A DNA stretch of 64,000 bases, from NCBI RefSeq assembly GCF_900163965.1, contig NZ_FULE01000008.1:81640-145639 (forward strand), given 5' to 3'. A program made the translations under genes and the position numbers. Source of the stretch: Vibrio ruber DSM 16370. GTDB lineage: Bacteria > Pseudomonadota > Gammaproteobacteria > Enterobacterales > Vibrionaceae. Positions 46,418 through 57,169 of the stretch are shown here, one piece after another. Positions within the stretch are counted from its first letter, which is position 1. Every line of letters starts with the position of its first letter. The notes under the pieces were generated by a model, which was not told the origin of the DNA, did not search any database, and saw nothing but the letters and a program-made list of their open reading frames with translations.

Positions 46418-47636
46418 TTGACGTTGTTTATGTATGAATTCAGTTCATATCGATATAGGAAGAGCATTGTACAACAGCACAATAACAGATGATCTATTAT
46501 CAATAAAATCAAACGGTTAATATGGTTTGCATTCCATAAACAGGGGGATTTACTGCCTTATTGATGAATAGTAATCGCGTTGATGTTATTTCTCAGTGTA
46601 AACAGCCTCCGGCACCCAAATTTGACGCACAATCCGCTTTTCCGATTTCAGAAACATCAGTACTCTGTGCGCCAGTCACTCTTGCCAAGATGCAAGAGTG
46701 ACCAGAAGATCTTTTTTGTTTGGCTGAATCGCACGTTGTCCAGAACCAGCTTTTACGGGCGTCCTGCCCGGAAAAGCCTAACCATTCTCCCGGAATGGTT
46801 TTCTTGGTTGGGTGGCTGATTTGAGTGGGGTGAAATCTTTTTAAAAAGCCAACTTGATCGATGTTCTCAGGGTGAAAAATCAGGACGATTTTTCAGGATT
46901 GCCTGAGCAGGATGCGAATCAATCCGACCCTGATTCAGTGCGCTGAACTTAAACTTTAGGCCTTTTGGGGTACTTTTTCGGCCTTAAAAAGTACCTGGGG
47001 CGCAGTCGAAGATGCTAATGAAACCGAGGAAAGTGATTGCGTCCCAAACTGCTACATTACAAGTTTTATATTCCCAGCTTCCGGCACCCAAATTTGACGC
47101 CATCAGACCCTTTATTTTTCACCCTTTAAAAATACAATTAAAATCAACAAGTTAAAAACAAGCATTTTTAACAAGGTAAAAAAGGGATTTTTCGACTAAC
47201 CTTTTGCTGTGACAGGGTTTTGCATCATAAGTATTCTCTTTGAAAGTGAATGGTTCGCCACCAGACAAGATGGCATTGATGTCCCTTTGAGAGTCATACA
47301 GGTTCCTAATCCCGACACCGTTTTTTCGGTGCCTGTGCAGCGTATGTTGCATCGGGAATGTTGGCGAGTGGTCGCGGTGCGAAACGCGTGTGGTGTAGTG
47401 AAATCTCATACTTTTCTAATACTTGGTTTGTCATTTTTTTGCGAGTGATTTCAAAATCTTGGGGGGAGATGTGAATGATGTCGGCTGATCATAAAGCAGA
47501 ATCATACCTATTTCTCGGTCTGATTGATTCGTCATGATTCAGATGTTGTATCTGCTCGCAAAACGACTTACTCATGTCGACATTTGTTACGATTGTGATA
47601 GTTTTAAATAATCAGTTCCGCATCGTATAACGACAT
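46418..47636. other. Intergenic region with dispersed-repeat copy D
   Basis: These 1.2 kb between the toxin and the HipA-like gene contain no intact gene. Bases 46623-47014 match copy A and bases 47110-47460 match parts of copies B and C. The remainder is AT-rich; the promoters of the flanking divergent genes must lie in its outer parts. Confidence 0.6.
46623..47460 (-). repeat. Dispersed repeat, rearranged copy D
   Basis: The copy has the perfect stem GTCACTCTTGC/GCAAGAGTGAC near 46677-46705, the GGTACTTTTT-type hairpin near 46965-46990, and one of the three complementary boxes (GATTAGGAACCT on the minus strand, 47300-47311). The other two boxes and the small gene are missing; sequence resembling the small gene's upstream region joins directly to the first-box region, so an internal deletion is likely. 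Confidence 0.75.
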
Positions 47637-48353
47637 ATGGTTTACATCGAAAGCATCATCAGAAAGATGAAACAAGGTCAGACTGGCCCCTACCTTTGTG
47701 TCGGTGACGATAACAATCAGTATATTGTGAAAGGGCCGAATACCACCTATCAAGGACTAATCCATGAGTGGGTATGCGGTAAACTTGGAAAGAGAATAGG
47801 GCTGCCAATTCCAGATTTTGAAATTGCTTATGTTGATGGTTCTCTGCTTGAATTCGGACATTATGAACTGAGAGAGGGGGAGTGGTTTGGTTCGAAGTAT
47901 CAAGAAAATATTCAAGATGTTCCCTATCAGAAATTAGGTGATTTGGACGTTGCTGGGTTAAAGCTATTGTTTTTATTCGATTATTGGATAAAAAATGGTG
48001 ATCGAAACCTGACCGCAAGTGGGGGGAATCCAAATCTGTTTATTTGTTCGGATATGACGTCTTTTATCGTTCTTGACCATAACCTTGCGTTTGATTCTGA
48101 ATATAATGATACTTTTCATCGGATCAAAAAGCTCCATGTAGGTTCAAGTGCTTGGTTTTCTGGGCCGCGGGATTTGCTGGCTCAAAACGCTTACGAACAA
48201 CAACTTGAAGAATGTTTTGATGGGTTAGATTCTATACTTGCATCTATCCCTGAAGAATGGCTCGATAACTGTGGGCATAATAGTATTGTCGAAGAGATTC
48301 GAGTAACATTGGCGCGCTTCAGGACACCGGAATTTTGGGAGGCTATAAAATGA
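47637..48353 (+). CDS. HipA-like kinase domain protein
   Basis: This 238-residue protein looks like a compact HipA/phosphatidylinositol-kinase-type fold. The ATP-lysine region is YIVKGPNTTYQGLIHEW, the catalytic loop is WIKNGDRNLTASGGNPN (near residues 117-133), with Asp and Asn in the usual places, and the metal-binding motif is VLDHNLAF (about 142-149). It lacks the N-terminal domain of toxin HipA. Its stop overlaps the start of the next gene (ATGA). Such HipA-like plus DUF3037 pairs recur in bacterial genomes, often in variable regions; the substrate and the role, defence or otherwise, are not established to my knowledge. Confidence 0.82.
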   Translation: MVYIESIIRKMKQGQTGPYLCVGDDNNQYIVKGPNTTYQGLIHEWVCGKLGKRIGLPIPDFEIAYVDGSLLEFGHYELREGEWFGSKYQENIQDVPYQKLGDLDVAGLKLLFLFDYWIKNGDRNLTASGGNPNLFICSDMTSFIVLDHNLAFDSEYNDTFHRIKKLHVGSSAWFSGPRDLLAQNAYEQQLEECFDGLDSILASIPEEWLDNCGHNSIVEEIRVTLARFRTPEFWEAIK

Positions 48354-49198
48354 AAAATCTAGTTCGTTATTCAGTGATACGTTTTATGCCTTTTACTGAG
48401 ACGCAAGAGTTCGCAAATGTCGGGATTGTTATTCATGCGCCTCAGGCCGGGCGTGTTCTTTTTAAGTTGGCAAACAAGAGATTCGGGCGTGTTTCTCAAT
48501 TTTTTGATGATCTTGATGGGCAACTCTATTCGAATGCGATTGAAATGTTTAACTTTGAACTTCAGCGTATTCAAGATTTTGCTCAAGGAATGCGTGCCAA
48601 AGAGTTAGCCGGATTTATGGATGAAGTGACTCGCCAAAGAGAAGGCTTCTTAATCTTCAGTGAAACAGCAGCACTTTTAACGAGTGATTCACTTGAAATT
48701 GTGTTAGATAAGCTGTTTGGACAATATGTGGGCAGGAGCTTTAATACGAAAGAACACCGTGAGACGCTTTTAATTAAAAATCTGAAGAAACACCTAGATA
48801 CTGTCACGAGGTACAAATTTACTAAAAGTAAGCTTGATGCGGAATATGTTTCTTTTGAATTACCTTTGGTCGCTTCAGATCATTTAATCACAAAAGCGAT
48901 TAAGCCGTTGAGCTTTTACCAAGATAAATCTTTAACACTGATAGACCACGGTGAGTTTTGGATTTCAAGAGTAAAACACTTACTCAATGCTAAAACGCTT
49001 GATGCAGATAACTTTCTTTTTGCAATTGATCGTCCGGCATCATTCGAAGATGAAAACCTTGAGGCAGCATTTCAATCCTTGTCAGATGAAATGCACTCAT
49101 TAGGGGTGAATGTGTACAATGTTGATGATCTGAAAAATATCGAGACCTTCGCAAGGTTCGCTTCTGAAGATGCAGATAATTTTCAGTTAACACATTAA
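48350..49198 (+). CDS. DUF3037 family protein
   Basis: This 282-residue protein starts at ATG 48350 inside the stop of the HipA-like gene, after a GGGAGG site. The N-terminal pattern VRYSVIRFMPFTETQEFANV followed by GIVIHAPQAGRVLFKL is typical of DUF3037. The rest is mixed helix and strand with no recognised catalytic motif, signal peptide or membrane segment. The overlap with the kinase gene implies one functional unit. What the unit does is unknown; the protein could be the partner or substrate of the kinase. Confidence 0.8.
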   Translation: MKNLVRYSVIRFMPFTETQEFANVGIVIHAPQAGRVLFKLANKRFGRVSQFFDDLDGQLYSNAIEMFNFELQRIQDFAQGMRAKELAGFMDEVTRQREGFLIFSETAALLTSDSLEIVLDKLFGQYVGRSFNTKEHRETLLIKNLKKHLDTVTRYKFTKSKLDAEYVSFELPLVASDHLITKAIKPLSFYQDKSLTLIDHGEFWISRVKHLLNAKTLDADNFLFAIDRPASFEDENLEAAFQSLSDEMHSLGVNVYNVDDLKNIETFARFASEDADNFQLTH

Positions 49199-49283
49199 TT
49201 AAACCGCTTAGCGCATCAAATACGGGCATGGTGTCAATCTGGCTGCTTGTTGACACCTCCCTTCCCACCGATTAATCAACACC

Positions 49284-50210
49284 TCACCAATGCTCCACCA
49301 CACATACAGAGTGATTGGTCACCGCACCGTGATCGACATTAATCCAGTCCGGGGCGGTGATGGCGTAACTGTTTTGTGGCCGGGTATAGACGGTGATTTC
49401 TTCTGCGCTGATTTGGTCGTTTTCATAGATGAGCAAACGACGTTTTTGCAGGCGCAGCGTCCGGGCATCGAGCCATAATTGCAGGCTGACCGAGGTATTA
49501 CTTTGATCAGATGTATTGTTTTGAGCAGATGTATTACTTTGAGCAGATTTACGGCTTTGATCCGGTGTCTGAGTCATGTGCAGAAACAGGTAAGGAATTT
49601 GTTGAATGGTGGCCCGGCCCACATATTCGAGTTGCAGATTCGAGAGTTCAGTCGCGATGTGCTCCGGCATGAAGTGTTGGTTAAACGTAACCCGCTCTTT
49701 GATTTGTGCCTGATCCTCAATATCAAACCATAACCCGGTGTTGATAAACAGGTGCTGACCGAGGTTAATCCATTCGTCTAAAGCATATTTGTCCCCGTCC
49801 CGGATCGCCTGACTGACATGCGCCTGATCCGGCTTGATACAGTCAATACGCCAGCTCTGAAGAATCTCCTTGCTGCTTGCACTCTGATAAGACAGCGCGG
49901 AAAAACGTTGCTCCCGATTTGCCGCCTGAATGATATGCTCAATCAAACCTTCCGGCGGTTCGATTGCTGTCCATCCTGAATCCGGCAACTGGAGATTATG
50001 TTGCAGAATCAGTGCGATTTCTCCGGTCATTTCATGGGGTGTTGTCCCGGAGAAAATGCTTTTGGCCGTCGGTGGCGTCGCAAGCTGAACATTGGCTACA
50101 TCTTGTTTGATATTTTTTTGATTGATGTATGCCAGCCGAATGGCCCTAACCATAATGACGCCAAAGAACACAGCCATCAAAGCAATAATCAAAATTGCTG
50201 ACTGGCTCAT
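49284..50210 (-). CDS. Single-pass membrane protein of unknown function
   Basis: This 308-residue protein has an N-terminal hydrophobic helix (residues 4-21, SAILIIALMAVFFGVIMV), followed by a soluble domain presumably outside the cytoplasm. Near residues 229-246 it contains a short repetitive stretch, SAQSNTSAQNNTSDQSNTS, encoded by imperfect 24-base tandem repeats. A C-terminal beta-rich segment (LQLWLDARTLRLQKRRLLIYE onward) resembles a small domain reporting on bound residues, but I recognise no family. It stands alone between the HipA-like pair and the ribose operon, read in the opposite direction to both. Confidence 0.6.
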   Translation of the reverse strand: MSQSAILIIALMAVFFGVIMVRAIRLAYINQKNIKQDVANVQLATPPTAKSIFSGTTPHEMTGEIALILQHNLQLPDSGWTAIEPPEGLIEHIIQAANREQRFSALSYQSASSKEILQSWRIDCIKPDQAHVSQAIRDGDKYALDEWINLGQHLFINTGLWFDIEDQAQIKERVTFNQHFMPEHIATELSNLQLEYVGRATIQQIPYLFLHMTQTPDQSRKSAQSNTSAQNNTSDQSNTSVSLQLWLDARTLRLQKRRLLIYENDQISAEEITVYTRPQNSYAITAPDWINVDHGAVTNHSVCVVEHW

Positions 50211-50711
50211 CTGAATTACCTATCCCAACTGTGCAGTTGATAGAACAATTATATACCTGAATGATTGTATATGCGTATGGGTGATAGTTTTGTTGTGGTA
50301 TTGGTGAGTATGGTCGGTACAGTCTGTCCGGCTAATCATGTGCCGCTAATTCCGTTGAAACCACCTTGATACGCCTTGGCTCTATCGGTATTCGCTTGGA
50401 TTATCGAAAAATTAAAGTAGTTAAGGGGGGCTCAAGCATCAACAGGATTTATACGTTTGATTTCATAATTACCGTTCACTCACCAAATTCCCATTATTCA
50501 GTGATCTTCTTCAATATTTTTAGTGAGTTTAGGTCTCTTTCACCGATCTGCTTCACAGTCTGTATTTTACTGGGATTCAAACTTTTCAGATTGAGATATG
50601 ATTTTATCGAAACGTTTCGATGAGTGTTTTTTATACATTTGATTCGAAACTCAACGGCAAAAGTTGATCATGAGACTGATCAGTGTTTTGCACGATTGTT
50701 GAGGCATTGTG
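50211..50711. promoter_or_regulatory. Divergent promoter region upstream of the ribose operon
   Basis: This 500-base spacer holds no credible gene. It contains the RbsR palindrome (listed separately) and the GAGG ribosome-binding site of rbsD. Nothing else with clear meaning was found. Confidence 0.6.
50606..50621. promoter_or_regulatory. RbsR operator
   Basis: ATCGAAACGTTTCGAT is a perfect 16-base palindrome and close to the known E. coli RbsR site, CGAAACGTTTCG. It lies about 90 bases before rbsD, where bound RbsR would block the operon until ribose is present. Confidence 0.88.
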
Positions 50712-51131
50712 ATGAAAAAAAATCAGTTATTGAATTCAGAGCTCTCTTATTTGGTTGCAACACTGGGACATACGGATGAAGTGACCGTTTGTGATGCCGG
50801 GTTACCCGTTCCGGAAACGACATCACGGATTGATCTCGCTTTAACTCACGGTGTGCCGGGATTTATTGAAACGGCGCGCACATTGTTGGCAGAAATGCAG
50901 ATCGAAGGGGTGGTGCTTGCCACTGAATTTCGTGAAATCAGCCCGGATTTGCATGCAGAATTGTTGGGTTTACTGGAGATTGAAGAACAAAAAACCGGTA
51001 AAACCATCCGTCGCACCTATATTAGTCATGAAGCATTTAAAACCCGAACCGGGGAGAGCCGGGCGGTCGTGCGGACAGGTGAATGTACACCGTATGCCAA
51101 TGTTATTTTTCAGGCCGGTGTCGTTTTTTAG
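50712..51131 (+). CDS. rbsD: D-ribose pyranase
   Basis: This 139-residue enzyme converts beta-pyranose to furanose forms of ribose so that RbsK can act on them. It is recognised by LGHTDEVTVCDAGLPVP and the C-terminal VRTGECTPYANVIFQAGVVF, with the conserved histidine in GHTDE. The ATG at 50712 gives the E. coli-like MKK start; a GTG one codon earlier is possible. It is the first gene of the ribose operon, 70 bases before rbsA. Confidence 0.95.
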   Translation: MKKNQLLNSELSYLVATLGHTDEVTVCDAGLPVPETTSRIDLALTHGVPGFIETARTLLAEMQIEGVVLATEFREISPDLHAELLGLLEIEEQKTGKTIRRTYISHEAFKTRTGESRAVVRTGECTPYANVIFQAGVVF

Positions 51132-51200
51132 TCCGGGAATCGGTCGTTCGGGAACCGATAGTAGTTCCGGCAGCATTCCAGAGTGAATTGAGGTGAAATC

Positions 51201-52706
51201 ATGGTAGAACCCATTTTAGCGCTCAGCCAGATAGATAAAGCATTCCCCGGCGTGAAAGCGCTCGATGGTGCCAGCTTGAATGTTTATCCGGGCCGAGTGA
51301 TGGCGTTGATGGGAGAAAACGGCGCAGGCAAGTCAACGTTGATGAAAGTGTTGACCGGCATTTATACCAAAGATGCCGGAGACATTGTTTATCAACAAGA
51401 ACGGACTACGTTTGCAGGGCCGAGAAATTCTCAGGAAGCCGGTATTTCTATTATTCATCAGGAGTTGAATCTGATTCCTGAGTTGACGATTGCAGAAAAT
51501 ATTTTTTTAGGGAGGGAAAAGACCAACCGTTTCGGACGGATCTTGTGGCAAGAGATGTATCAGGATGCGGATCGTTTATTGGCCCGGCTGAATGTACGTC
51601 GTCGTTCGAATACACCACTGGGGCAGTTGAGTCTTGGTGAGCAGCAAATGGTCGAAATTGCCAAAGCGCTGTCGTTTGAATCGAAGGTCATCATTATGGA
51701 TGAACCGACAGATGCCCTGACCGATACGGAAACCGAGTCTCTGTTTAGTGTGATCCGCGAACTTCGTGATCAAGGCTGCGGGATTGTGTACATCTCTCAC
51801 CGATTGAAAGAAATTTTTGAAATTTGTGATGATGTTACAGTGCTGCGCGACGGCAAATTTATCGGTCAGCGTCTGGTTGAAGAGATCGATGAAGACGCGC
51901 TGATTGAGATGATGGTCGGGCGCAAACTCGATGAGCAGTATCCGCGGATGAATTCAATGAATGGCGAAATCTCGATGGAAGTGAGCGGTCTGACCGGGTC
52001 AGGGGTTCACGATGTGAGTTTTGTCCTTAAACGCGGTGAAATTCTGGGTATCTCCGGATTGATGGGAGCAGGCCGGACCGAGTTGATGAAAGTCATCTAC
52101 GGGGCATTTCCCCGCGAGAAAGGCGAAGTGAGACTTGATGGTAAAGTCGTTTCACCGAACACCCCTCAAGAAGGTTTGGCCAGCGGTATTGCATATATCT
52201 CGGAAGACCGTAAGGGTGACGGGTTGGTTTTGGGGTTATCCGTCAAAGATAACATGTCGCTGTGTGCCCTGAATCACCTGTCGAAAGGGATGCAGATTAA
52301 CCATCAGAATGAAAGAGAAGCCGTCGCAGATTTCATCCGTCTGTTTAATATTAAAACGCCTTCTCAGGATCAGATTATCGGTAACTTGTCGGGTGGGAAT
52401 CAGCAGAAAGTGGCGATTGCCAAAGGGCTGATGACGCGCCCCAAAGTGTTGATTCTTGACGAGCCGACCCGCGGTGTGGATGTCGGTGCGAAAAAAGAGA
52501 TCTATCAACTGATTAACCAATTTAAAGCGGAAGGGATGAGTATTATTCTCGTATCTTCTGAAATGCCGGAAGTCCTCGGAATGAGCGACAGAATTCTTGT
52601 CATGCATGAAGGACGCATTAGCGGCGAGTTTGAGGCGCAGGATGCCAATCAAGAAAACCTGCTGGCGTGTGCCGTGGGTAAGCATATTCACGAGGTAGCA
52701 GCATGA
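51201..52706 (+). CDS. rbsA: Ribose ABC transporter ATP-binding protein
   Basis: This 501-residue protein has two ABC modules that energise ribose import. Walker A of the first module is GENGAGKST (near residue 38), with signature LSLGEQQ and Walker [10 protein letters not shown]. The second module has the degenerate loop GLMGAGRTE, signature LSGGNQQK and Walker [11 protein letters not shown]. This asymmetry is normal for sugar importers of this class. A GAGGT site precedes the ATG, and the stop overlaps the rbsC start (ATGA). Confidence 0.96.
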   Translation: MVEPILALSQIDKAFPGVKALDGASLNVYPGRVMALMGENGAGKSTLMKVLTGIYTKDAGDIVYQQERTTFAGPRNSQEAGISIIHQELNLIPELTIAENIFLGREKTNRFGRILWQEMYQDADRLLARLNVRRRSNTPLGQLSLGEQQMVEIAKALSFESKVIIMDEPTDALTDTETESLFSVIRELRDQGCGIVYISHRLKEIFEICDDVTVLRDGKFIGQRLVEEIDEDALIEMMVGRKLDEQYPRMNSMNGEISMEVSGLTGSGVHDVSFVLKRGEILGISGLMGAGRTELMKVIYGAFPREKGEVRLDGKVVSPNTPQEGLASGIAYISEDRKGDGLVLGLSVKDNMSLCALNHLSKGMQINHQNEREAVADFIRLFNIKTPSQDQIIGNLSGGNQQKVAIAKGLMTRPKVLILDEPTRGVDVGAKKEIYQLINQFKAEGMSIILVSSEMPEVLGMSDRILVMHEGRISGEFEAQDANQENLLACAVGKHIHEVAA

Positions 52707-53686
52707 ATACCAGTTCCATGAATCAACCGACCCCCAAGCAACAACGAAAGTGGTTCAGCAAAGAGTGGCTGATTGAACAAAAGTCATTGATAGCACTGCT
52801 ATTTTTGATTCTTGTGGTGTCGTTTTTGAACCCTAACTTTTTTACTGTGGATAATATCCTCAACATTCTGCGTCAGACCTCAGTCAATGCCATTATGGCG
52901 GTCGGTATGACTTTGGTTATTTTAACGGCCGGGATTGATCTGAGTGTCGGCTCTGTTTTGGCGCTGTGTGGTGCCTTTGCTGCGAGCATGATTGCGCTGG
53001 AATTACCGGTATTTGTTGCCGTGCCGGTGTCGCTGCTGGCTGGTGCCTGTTTAGGTGGACTGAGCGGGATGATTATCGCCAAAGGGAAAGTGCAAGCGTT
53101 TATTGCGACTTTGGTAACCATGACGTTATTGCGTGGTGTGACCATGGTTTATACCGACGGGCGGCCGATTTCAACCGGGTTCACCGATGTTGCAGATAGC
53201 TTTGCCTGGTTCGGTACGGGTTATGTTCTGGATATACCGGTACCGGTCTGGCTGATGGTGATTGTTTTCGGGCTGGCGTGGTATCTGTTGAACCATACTC
53301 GATTCGGGCGCTATGTTTATGCTCTCGGTGGCAACGAGTCTGCGACCCGATTATCCGGTATTAATGTGGATCGCGTGAAAATCGGTGTCTATGCTATCTG
53401 TGGGCTGATGGCGGCGCTGGCAGGCGTCATTGTGACTTCACGTCTTTCTTCGGCACAACCCACTGCCGGCGTAGGCTATGAGTTGGATGCGATTGCTGCT
53501 GTTGTTCTGGGCGGAACCAGCCTGATGGGTGGTAAAGGCCGGATTATGGGGACATTGATCGGGGCGTTAATTATCGGATTTTTGAATAATGCGCTTAACC
53601 TGCTGGATGTCTCTTCCTATTATCAGATGATTGCCAAAGCGATCGTGATCTTGCTGGCAGTTCTGGTCGATAATAAAAATAAGTAG
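52703..53686 (+). CDS. rbsC: Ribose ABC transporter permease
   Basis: This 327-residue inner-membrane permease forms the ribose channel with RbsA. After a polar N terminus there are about eight to ten hydrophobic helices, for example [20 protein letters not shown]. The family segments [20 protein letters not shown] and [19 protein letters not shown] are intact. Translation is coupled to rbsA by the overlap. Length is normal. Confidence 0.96.
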   Translation: MNTSSMNQPTPKQQRKWFSKEWLIEQKSLIALLFLILVVSFLNPNFFTVDNILNILRQTSVNAIMAVGMTLVILTAGIDLSVGSVLALCGAFAASMIALELPVFVAVPVSLLAGACLGGLSGMIIAKGKVQAFIATLVTMTLLRGVTMVYTDGRPISTGFTDVADSFAWFGTGYVLDIPVPVWLMVIVFGLAWYLLNHTRFGRYVYALGGNESATRLSGINVDRVKIGVYAICGLMAALAGVIVTSRLSSAQPTAGVGYELDAIAAVVLGGTSLMGGKGRIMGTLIGALIIGFLNNALNLLDVSSYYQMIAKAIVILLAVLVDNKNK

Positions 53687-53829
53687 TCTGTGTTTAACAA
53701 TAAAGTTGTATTTTACAGTCAGTTATTGTTTGAAATAAGTTATTAGCAACACCCGTATGTCGTCATACAATCATGGAGTCTTGAATCGGGTTAAATGTCG
53801 ATTCAGAACCTGGAAATAAGGAAAACAAG

Positions 53830-54708
53830 ATGAAAAAACTAGTTACGCTAATCTCTACAGCTTTACTTTCGTCTACGATGTCTATTGCAGCGCAGGCGCA
53901 GGACACCATTGCGATCGTACTGTCAACTCTGAACAATCCATTTTTTGTCAGTATGAAAGATGGTGCTGAAGCTAAAGCCAAAGATTTGGGCTATAACCTC
54001 ATCGTGCTGGATTCACAAAACGACCCGAGTAAGGAGCTTTCCAACGTGGAAGATTTAACGGTTCGTGGTGTGAAAGCTATTCTGATCAACCCGACAGATT
54101 CCGATGCCGTTTCAAATGCGATTCGGATGGCCAACCGTGCCAAAGTGCCGGTCATCACGCTTGACCGTGGTGCCAACCATGGTGAGGTGGTCAGCCATAT
54201 TGCATCGGATAACGTTGCCGGTGGTGAAATGGCCGGTGACTTTATTGCCAATAAACTGGGTGAAAATGCCAAAGTGATTCAGTTGGAAGGGATCGCCGGA
54301 ACATCTGCTGCGCGTGAGCGTGGTGAAGGTTTCATGAAAGCAGTAGAAAAACGTCATCTGAACCTTTTAGCCAGCCAACCTGCTGATTTTGACCGTACGA
54401 AAGGTCTGAACGTCATGGAAAACCTGCTGGCAGCAAATCCTGATGTTCAAGCTGTATTCGCGCAGAATGATGAAATGGCGCTTGGTGCCGTTCGCGCAGT
54501 TCAGGCAGCGGGTAAAAAAGTGATGATCGTCGGATTTGACGGCACGGATGACGGTATGAAAGCGGTACTGCGTGGTCAGTTAGCCGCAACAATTGCACAA
54601 CAACCGGATGTTATCGGTGCGTTGGGTGTTGATATCGCAGACAAAATCCTCAACGGCGGAACCGTTAACAAAAACATTCCTGTACCTTTGAAAGTGATCA
54701 GTAACTAA
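53830..54708 (+). CDS. rbsB: Periplasmic D-ribose-binding protein
   Basis: This 292-residue protein has a clear signal peptide, [18 protein letters not shown] onward, cut after AQA near residue 24. It binds ribose in the periplasm and delivers it to RbsAC, and in relatives also to the chemoreceptor Trg. Supporting motifs are [17 protein letters not shown] and [21 protein letters not shown]. It lies 143 bases after rbsC with its own AAGGA site. Confidence 0.96.
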   Translation: MKKLVTLISTALLSSTMSIAAQAQDTIAIVLSTLNNPFFVSMKDGAEAKAKDLGYNLIVLDSQNDPSKELSNVEDLTVRGVKAILINPTDSDAVSNAIRMANRAKVPVITLDRGANHGEVVSHIASDNVAGGEMAGDFIANKLGENAKVIQLEGIAGTSAARERGEGFMKAVEKRHLNLLASQPADFDRTKGLNVMENLLAANPDVQAVFAQNDEMALGAVRAVQAAGKKVMIVGFDGTDDGMKAVLRGQLAATIAQQPDVIGALGVDIADKILNGGTVNKNIPVPLKVISN

Positions 54709-54716
54709 AACAATAG

Positions 54717-54741
54717 GGTCAGCGGCTGACTGTCGCTGACC
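54717..54741 (+). terminator. Intercistronic stem-loop after rbsB
   Basis: The arms GGTCAGCG and CGCTGACC are perfectly paired around a nine-base loop, 9 bases after the rbsB stop. There is no strong T-run, so it more likely stabilises the upstream message or attenuates transcription, which would explain higher yield of the binding protein than of RbsK and RbsR. Confidence 0.6.
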
Positions 54742-54917
54742 TGTCTTCTCTTGCCGGTGTGAATCAACGGTGCGTGAGTCAAAGTTTGAATCGCATTGCG
54801 GGGAAACCTGCTGTTGATATAAAAAATCTGATATCGGCAAGGTCTGCATTATCTGGCGTTTAGAATGACGAGAGTTCAGACCTTGCATATATTGAGCTGA
54901 TTTTCGAGGAAAACCTT

Positions 54918-55844
54918 ATGAGTAAATTAGTTGTACTTGGCAGTGTCAACGCTGACCATGTGTTGCGGGTTCCTACTTTTCCACGTCCGGGAGAGACTCT
55001 TCACGGGCATGATTATCAGGTGATTCCCGGTGGAAAAGGGGCTAATCAGGCGGTTGCTGCTGCTCGTTTAGGGGCCGATATCAGCTTTATAGCCAGTGTC
55101 GGTGACGACCCGTTCGGGGTTAACATCCGGGAAAGCTTTAAGCTGGACGGTATGGATGTTTCCGGGGTGAAAATTCAGCCGGACTGCCCGACCGGGATTG
55201 CGATGATTCAGGTTACGGATAGCGGTGAAAATGCGATTTGTATCTCTTCTGAAGCGAATGCCCGCCTGACGTCTGACTCTCTGGAAAGTGATCTGACGCG
55301 TATTGAGCAAGCGGATTATTTTCTGACTCAGCTGGAAACACCGCTTGAAGGCGTGATTCGTGGTGCTCAGGCTGCTAAAGCTGCAAGCACGCAAGTGATT
55401 CTTAATCCGGCTCCGGCTCGCTCACTGCCAGATGAGCTGCTCAATTGTGTGGATATGATTACGCCGAATGAGACTGAAGCTGAGGTTCTGACCGGTGTTG
55501 CTGTCACCGATGAGGCAAGCGCTGCCCGTGCTGCGGCAGTTTTGCACGAGAAAGGAATCACGACAGTGTTGATTACCTTGGGTGCAAAAGGTGTCTGGCT
55601 GAGTGAAAACGGTCAGGGGAGCGTGATTCCCGGGTTCCGGGTTAACGCCATTGATACCACCGCCGCCGGTGATACGTTTAATGGCGCACTGGTGACCGGG
55701 CTATTGGAAGGGCTCTCTATGCAGCATGCGATTCGTTTTGCTCATGCGTCTGCTGCGATTTCCGTCACTCGCTTTGGCGCGCAGACATCGATTCCGACAC
55801 GACAAGAAGTGGATACTTTTCTTGCTGAACATAATGCAGCCTGA
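54918..55844 (+). CDS. rbsK: Ribokinase
   Basis: This 308-residue PfkB-family kinase phosphorylates ribose to ribose-5-phosphate. Both signatures are present: IPGGKGANQAVAAARLG near residue 38 and DTTAAGDTFNGAL near 250, with the catalytic aspartate in the latter. The N-terminal GSVNADHVLRVPTFPRPGET is typical of ribokinase. It follows rbsB after 209 bases and precedes rbsR by 33. Confidence 0.96.
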   Translation: MSKLVVLGSVNADHVLRVPTFPRPGETLHGHDYQVIPGGKGANQAVAAARLGADISFIASVGDDPFGVNIRESFKLDGMDVSGVKIQPDCPTGIAMIQVTDSGENAICISSEANARLTSDSLESDLTRIEQADYFLTQLETPLEGVIRGAQAAKAASTQVILNPAPARSLPDELLNCVDMITPNETEAEVLTGVAVTDEASAARAAAVLHEKGITTVLITLGAKGVWLSENGQGSVIPGFRVNAIDTTAAGDTFNGALVTGLLEGLSMQHAIRFAHASAAISVTRFGAQTSIPTRQEVDTFLAEHNAA

Positions 55845-55877
55845 GCCATCGATAGATCAGGCATAAAGGAGGATCAC

Positions 55878-56885
55878 ATGGCGACAATGAAAGATATTGC
55901 CAAACGTGCCGGCGTTTCCACATCCACAGTGAGCCATGTGATCAATAAAACCCGTTATGTGAGTGATGAAATTGCTGCGCGGGTTAATCAGGCTGCCAAA
56001 GATCTGAACTATTCACCGTCTGCTTTAGCACGTAGTCTCAAAATGAACCGAACCAAGACTCTTGGTATGTTGGTAACAACTTCGACGAACCCGTTCTTTG
56101 GTGAAGTCGTAAAGGGTGTTGAGCGGAGTTGCTATCAAAAAGGTTACAATCTCATTTTATGTAACACTGAAGGCGATGATCATCGTATGAAAGAATCGAT
56201 CAACACCTTGCTTGAAAAGCGGGTGGATGGTCTGATTTTAATGTGTTCAGCCCTTGAAGGAGAGCACATTGATGCGTTTGACCGCTTTCCGGGAGTGCCT
56301 GTGGTGGTGATGGATCGCGGCCCGGTTCATTTTGCCTGCGACAAAATTCAGGATAATTCGTTGCTCGGTGGGTTTATGGCGACCAATTATCTGATTGAAT
56401 GCGGCCACCGGGAGATCGGCTGTATTACGGGGCCGCTGAAGATACATCAGGCTTATATGCGTTACGAAGGTTTTAAGAAAGCCATGACTAACGCAAAACT
56501 CCCCATCAATCCGGCATGGGTCGCGGAAGCCAACTTTGAATGTGACGGTGGTGTGGACGCGTTTGAGCATATTTGCCAGCGGGGGCCGCTGCCTAGCGCC
56601 CTGTTTGTCGGTAACGACATGATGGCAATGGGGGTTGTCAATGCAGCCCATGCCCGGGGAATTCGGATTCCTCAGGACTTATCGATTATCGGCTACGATG
56701 ATATCTATATCGCTAAATATATTACCCCGCCATTAACCACGATCCACCAGCCTAAACATCGTTTAGGGACTGCCGCAGTGGAGGCGCTGGTGAACCGCCT
56801 TGATAAACACAAGACCGATGCTCAGGTGGTTCATCTCGAACCGACTCTGGTGGTTCGTGACAGTGTCCGTGAATATATTGCGTGA
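55878..56885 (+). CDS. rbsR: Ribose operon repressor, LacI family
   Basis: This 335-residue LacI-family regulator has an intact helix-turn-helix (ATMKDIAKRAGVSTSTVSHV), hinge LARSLKMN, and sugar-binding domain including SIIGYDDIYIAKYITPPLTT. As last gene of rbsDACBKR it should act on the palindrome at 50606-50621 and be relieved by ribose. A strong AAAGGAGG site precedes the start. Confidence 0.95.
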   Translation: MATMKDIAKRAGVSTSTVSHVINKTRYVSDEIAARVNQAAKDLNYSPSALARSLKMNRTKTLGMLVTTSTNPFFGEVVKGVERSCYQKGYNLILCNTEGDDHRMKESINTLLEKRVDGLILMCSALEGEHIDAFDRFPGVPVVVMDRGPVHFACDKIQDNSLLGGFMATNYLIECGHREIGCITGPLKIHQAYMRYEGFKKAMTNAKLPINPAWVAEANFECDGGVDAFEHICQRGPLPSALFVGNDMMAMGVVNAAHARGIRIPQDLSIIGYDDIYIAKYITPPLTTIHQPKHRLGTAAVEALVNRLDKHKTDAQVVHLEPTLVVRDSVREYIA

Positions 56886-57169
56886 CTTTGAATCTCCGCT
56901 TTTCTCTCCGGTTATGACAATTTAAAACATATAAAAATCATTAAATTGAATCTTTGAACCTATTGCCTTCACAAATTGAACACTTCCTTTTCCGGAACAC
57001 TGATTAATGTTGCAAATTTTAACCTTTATCAAAAATAGGACAGATCGAAGGTTATAGACTTATTTTCAGAACGTTTATTTTTTGCACGCTTGCGATTCAA
57101 AACTATTTTATTCAGTGCAGATAAATCTAATTTTTTCATTTTTTAAATCTGATAACGGAAGTAATAACT

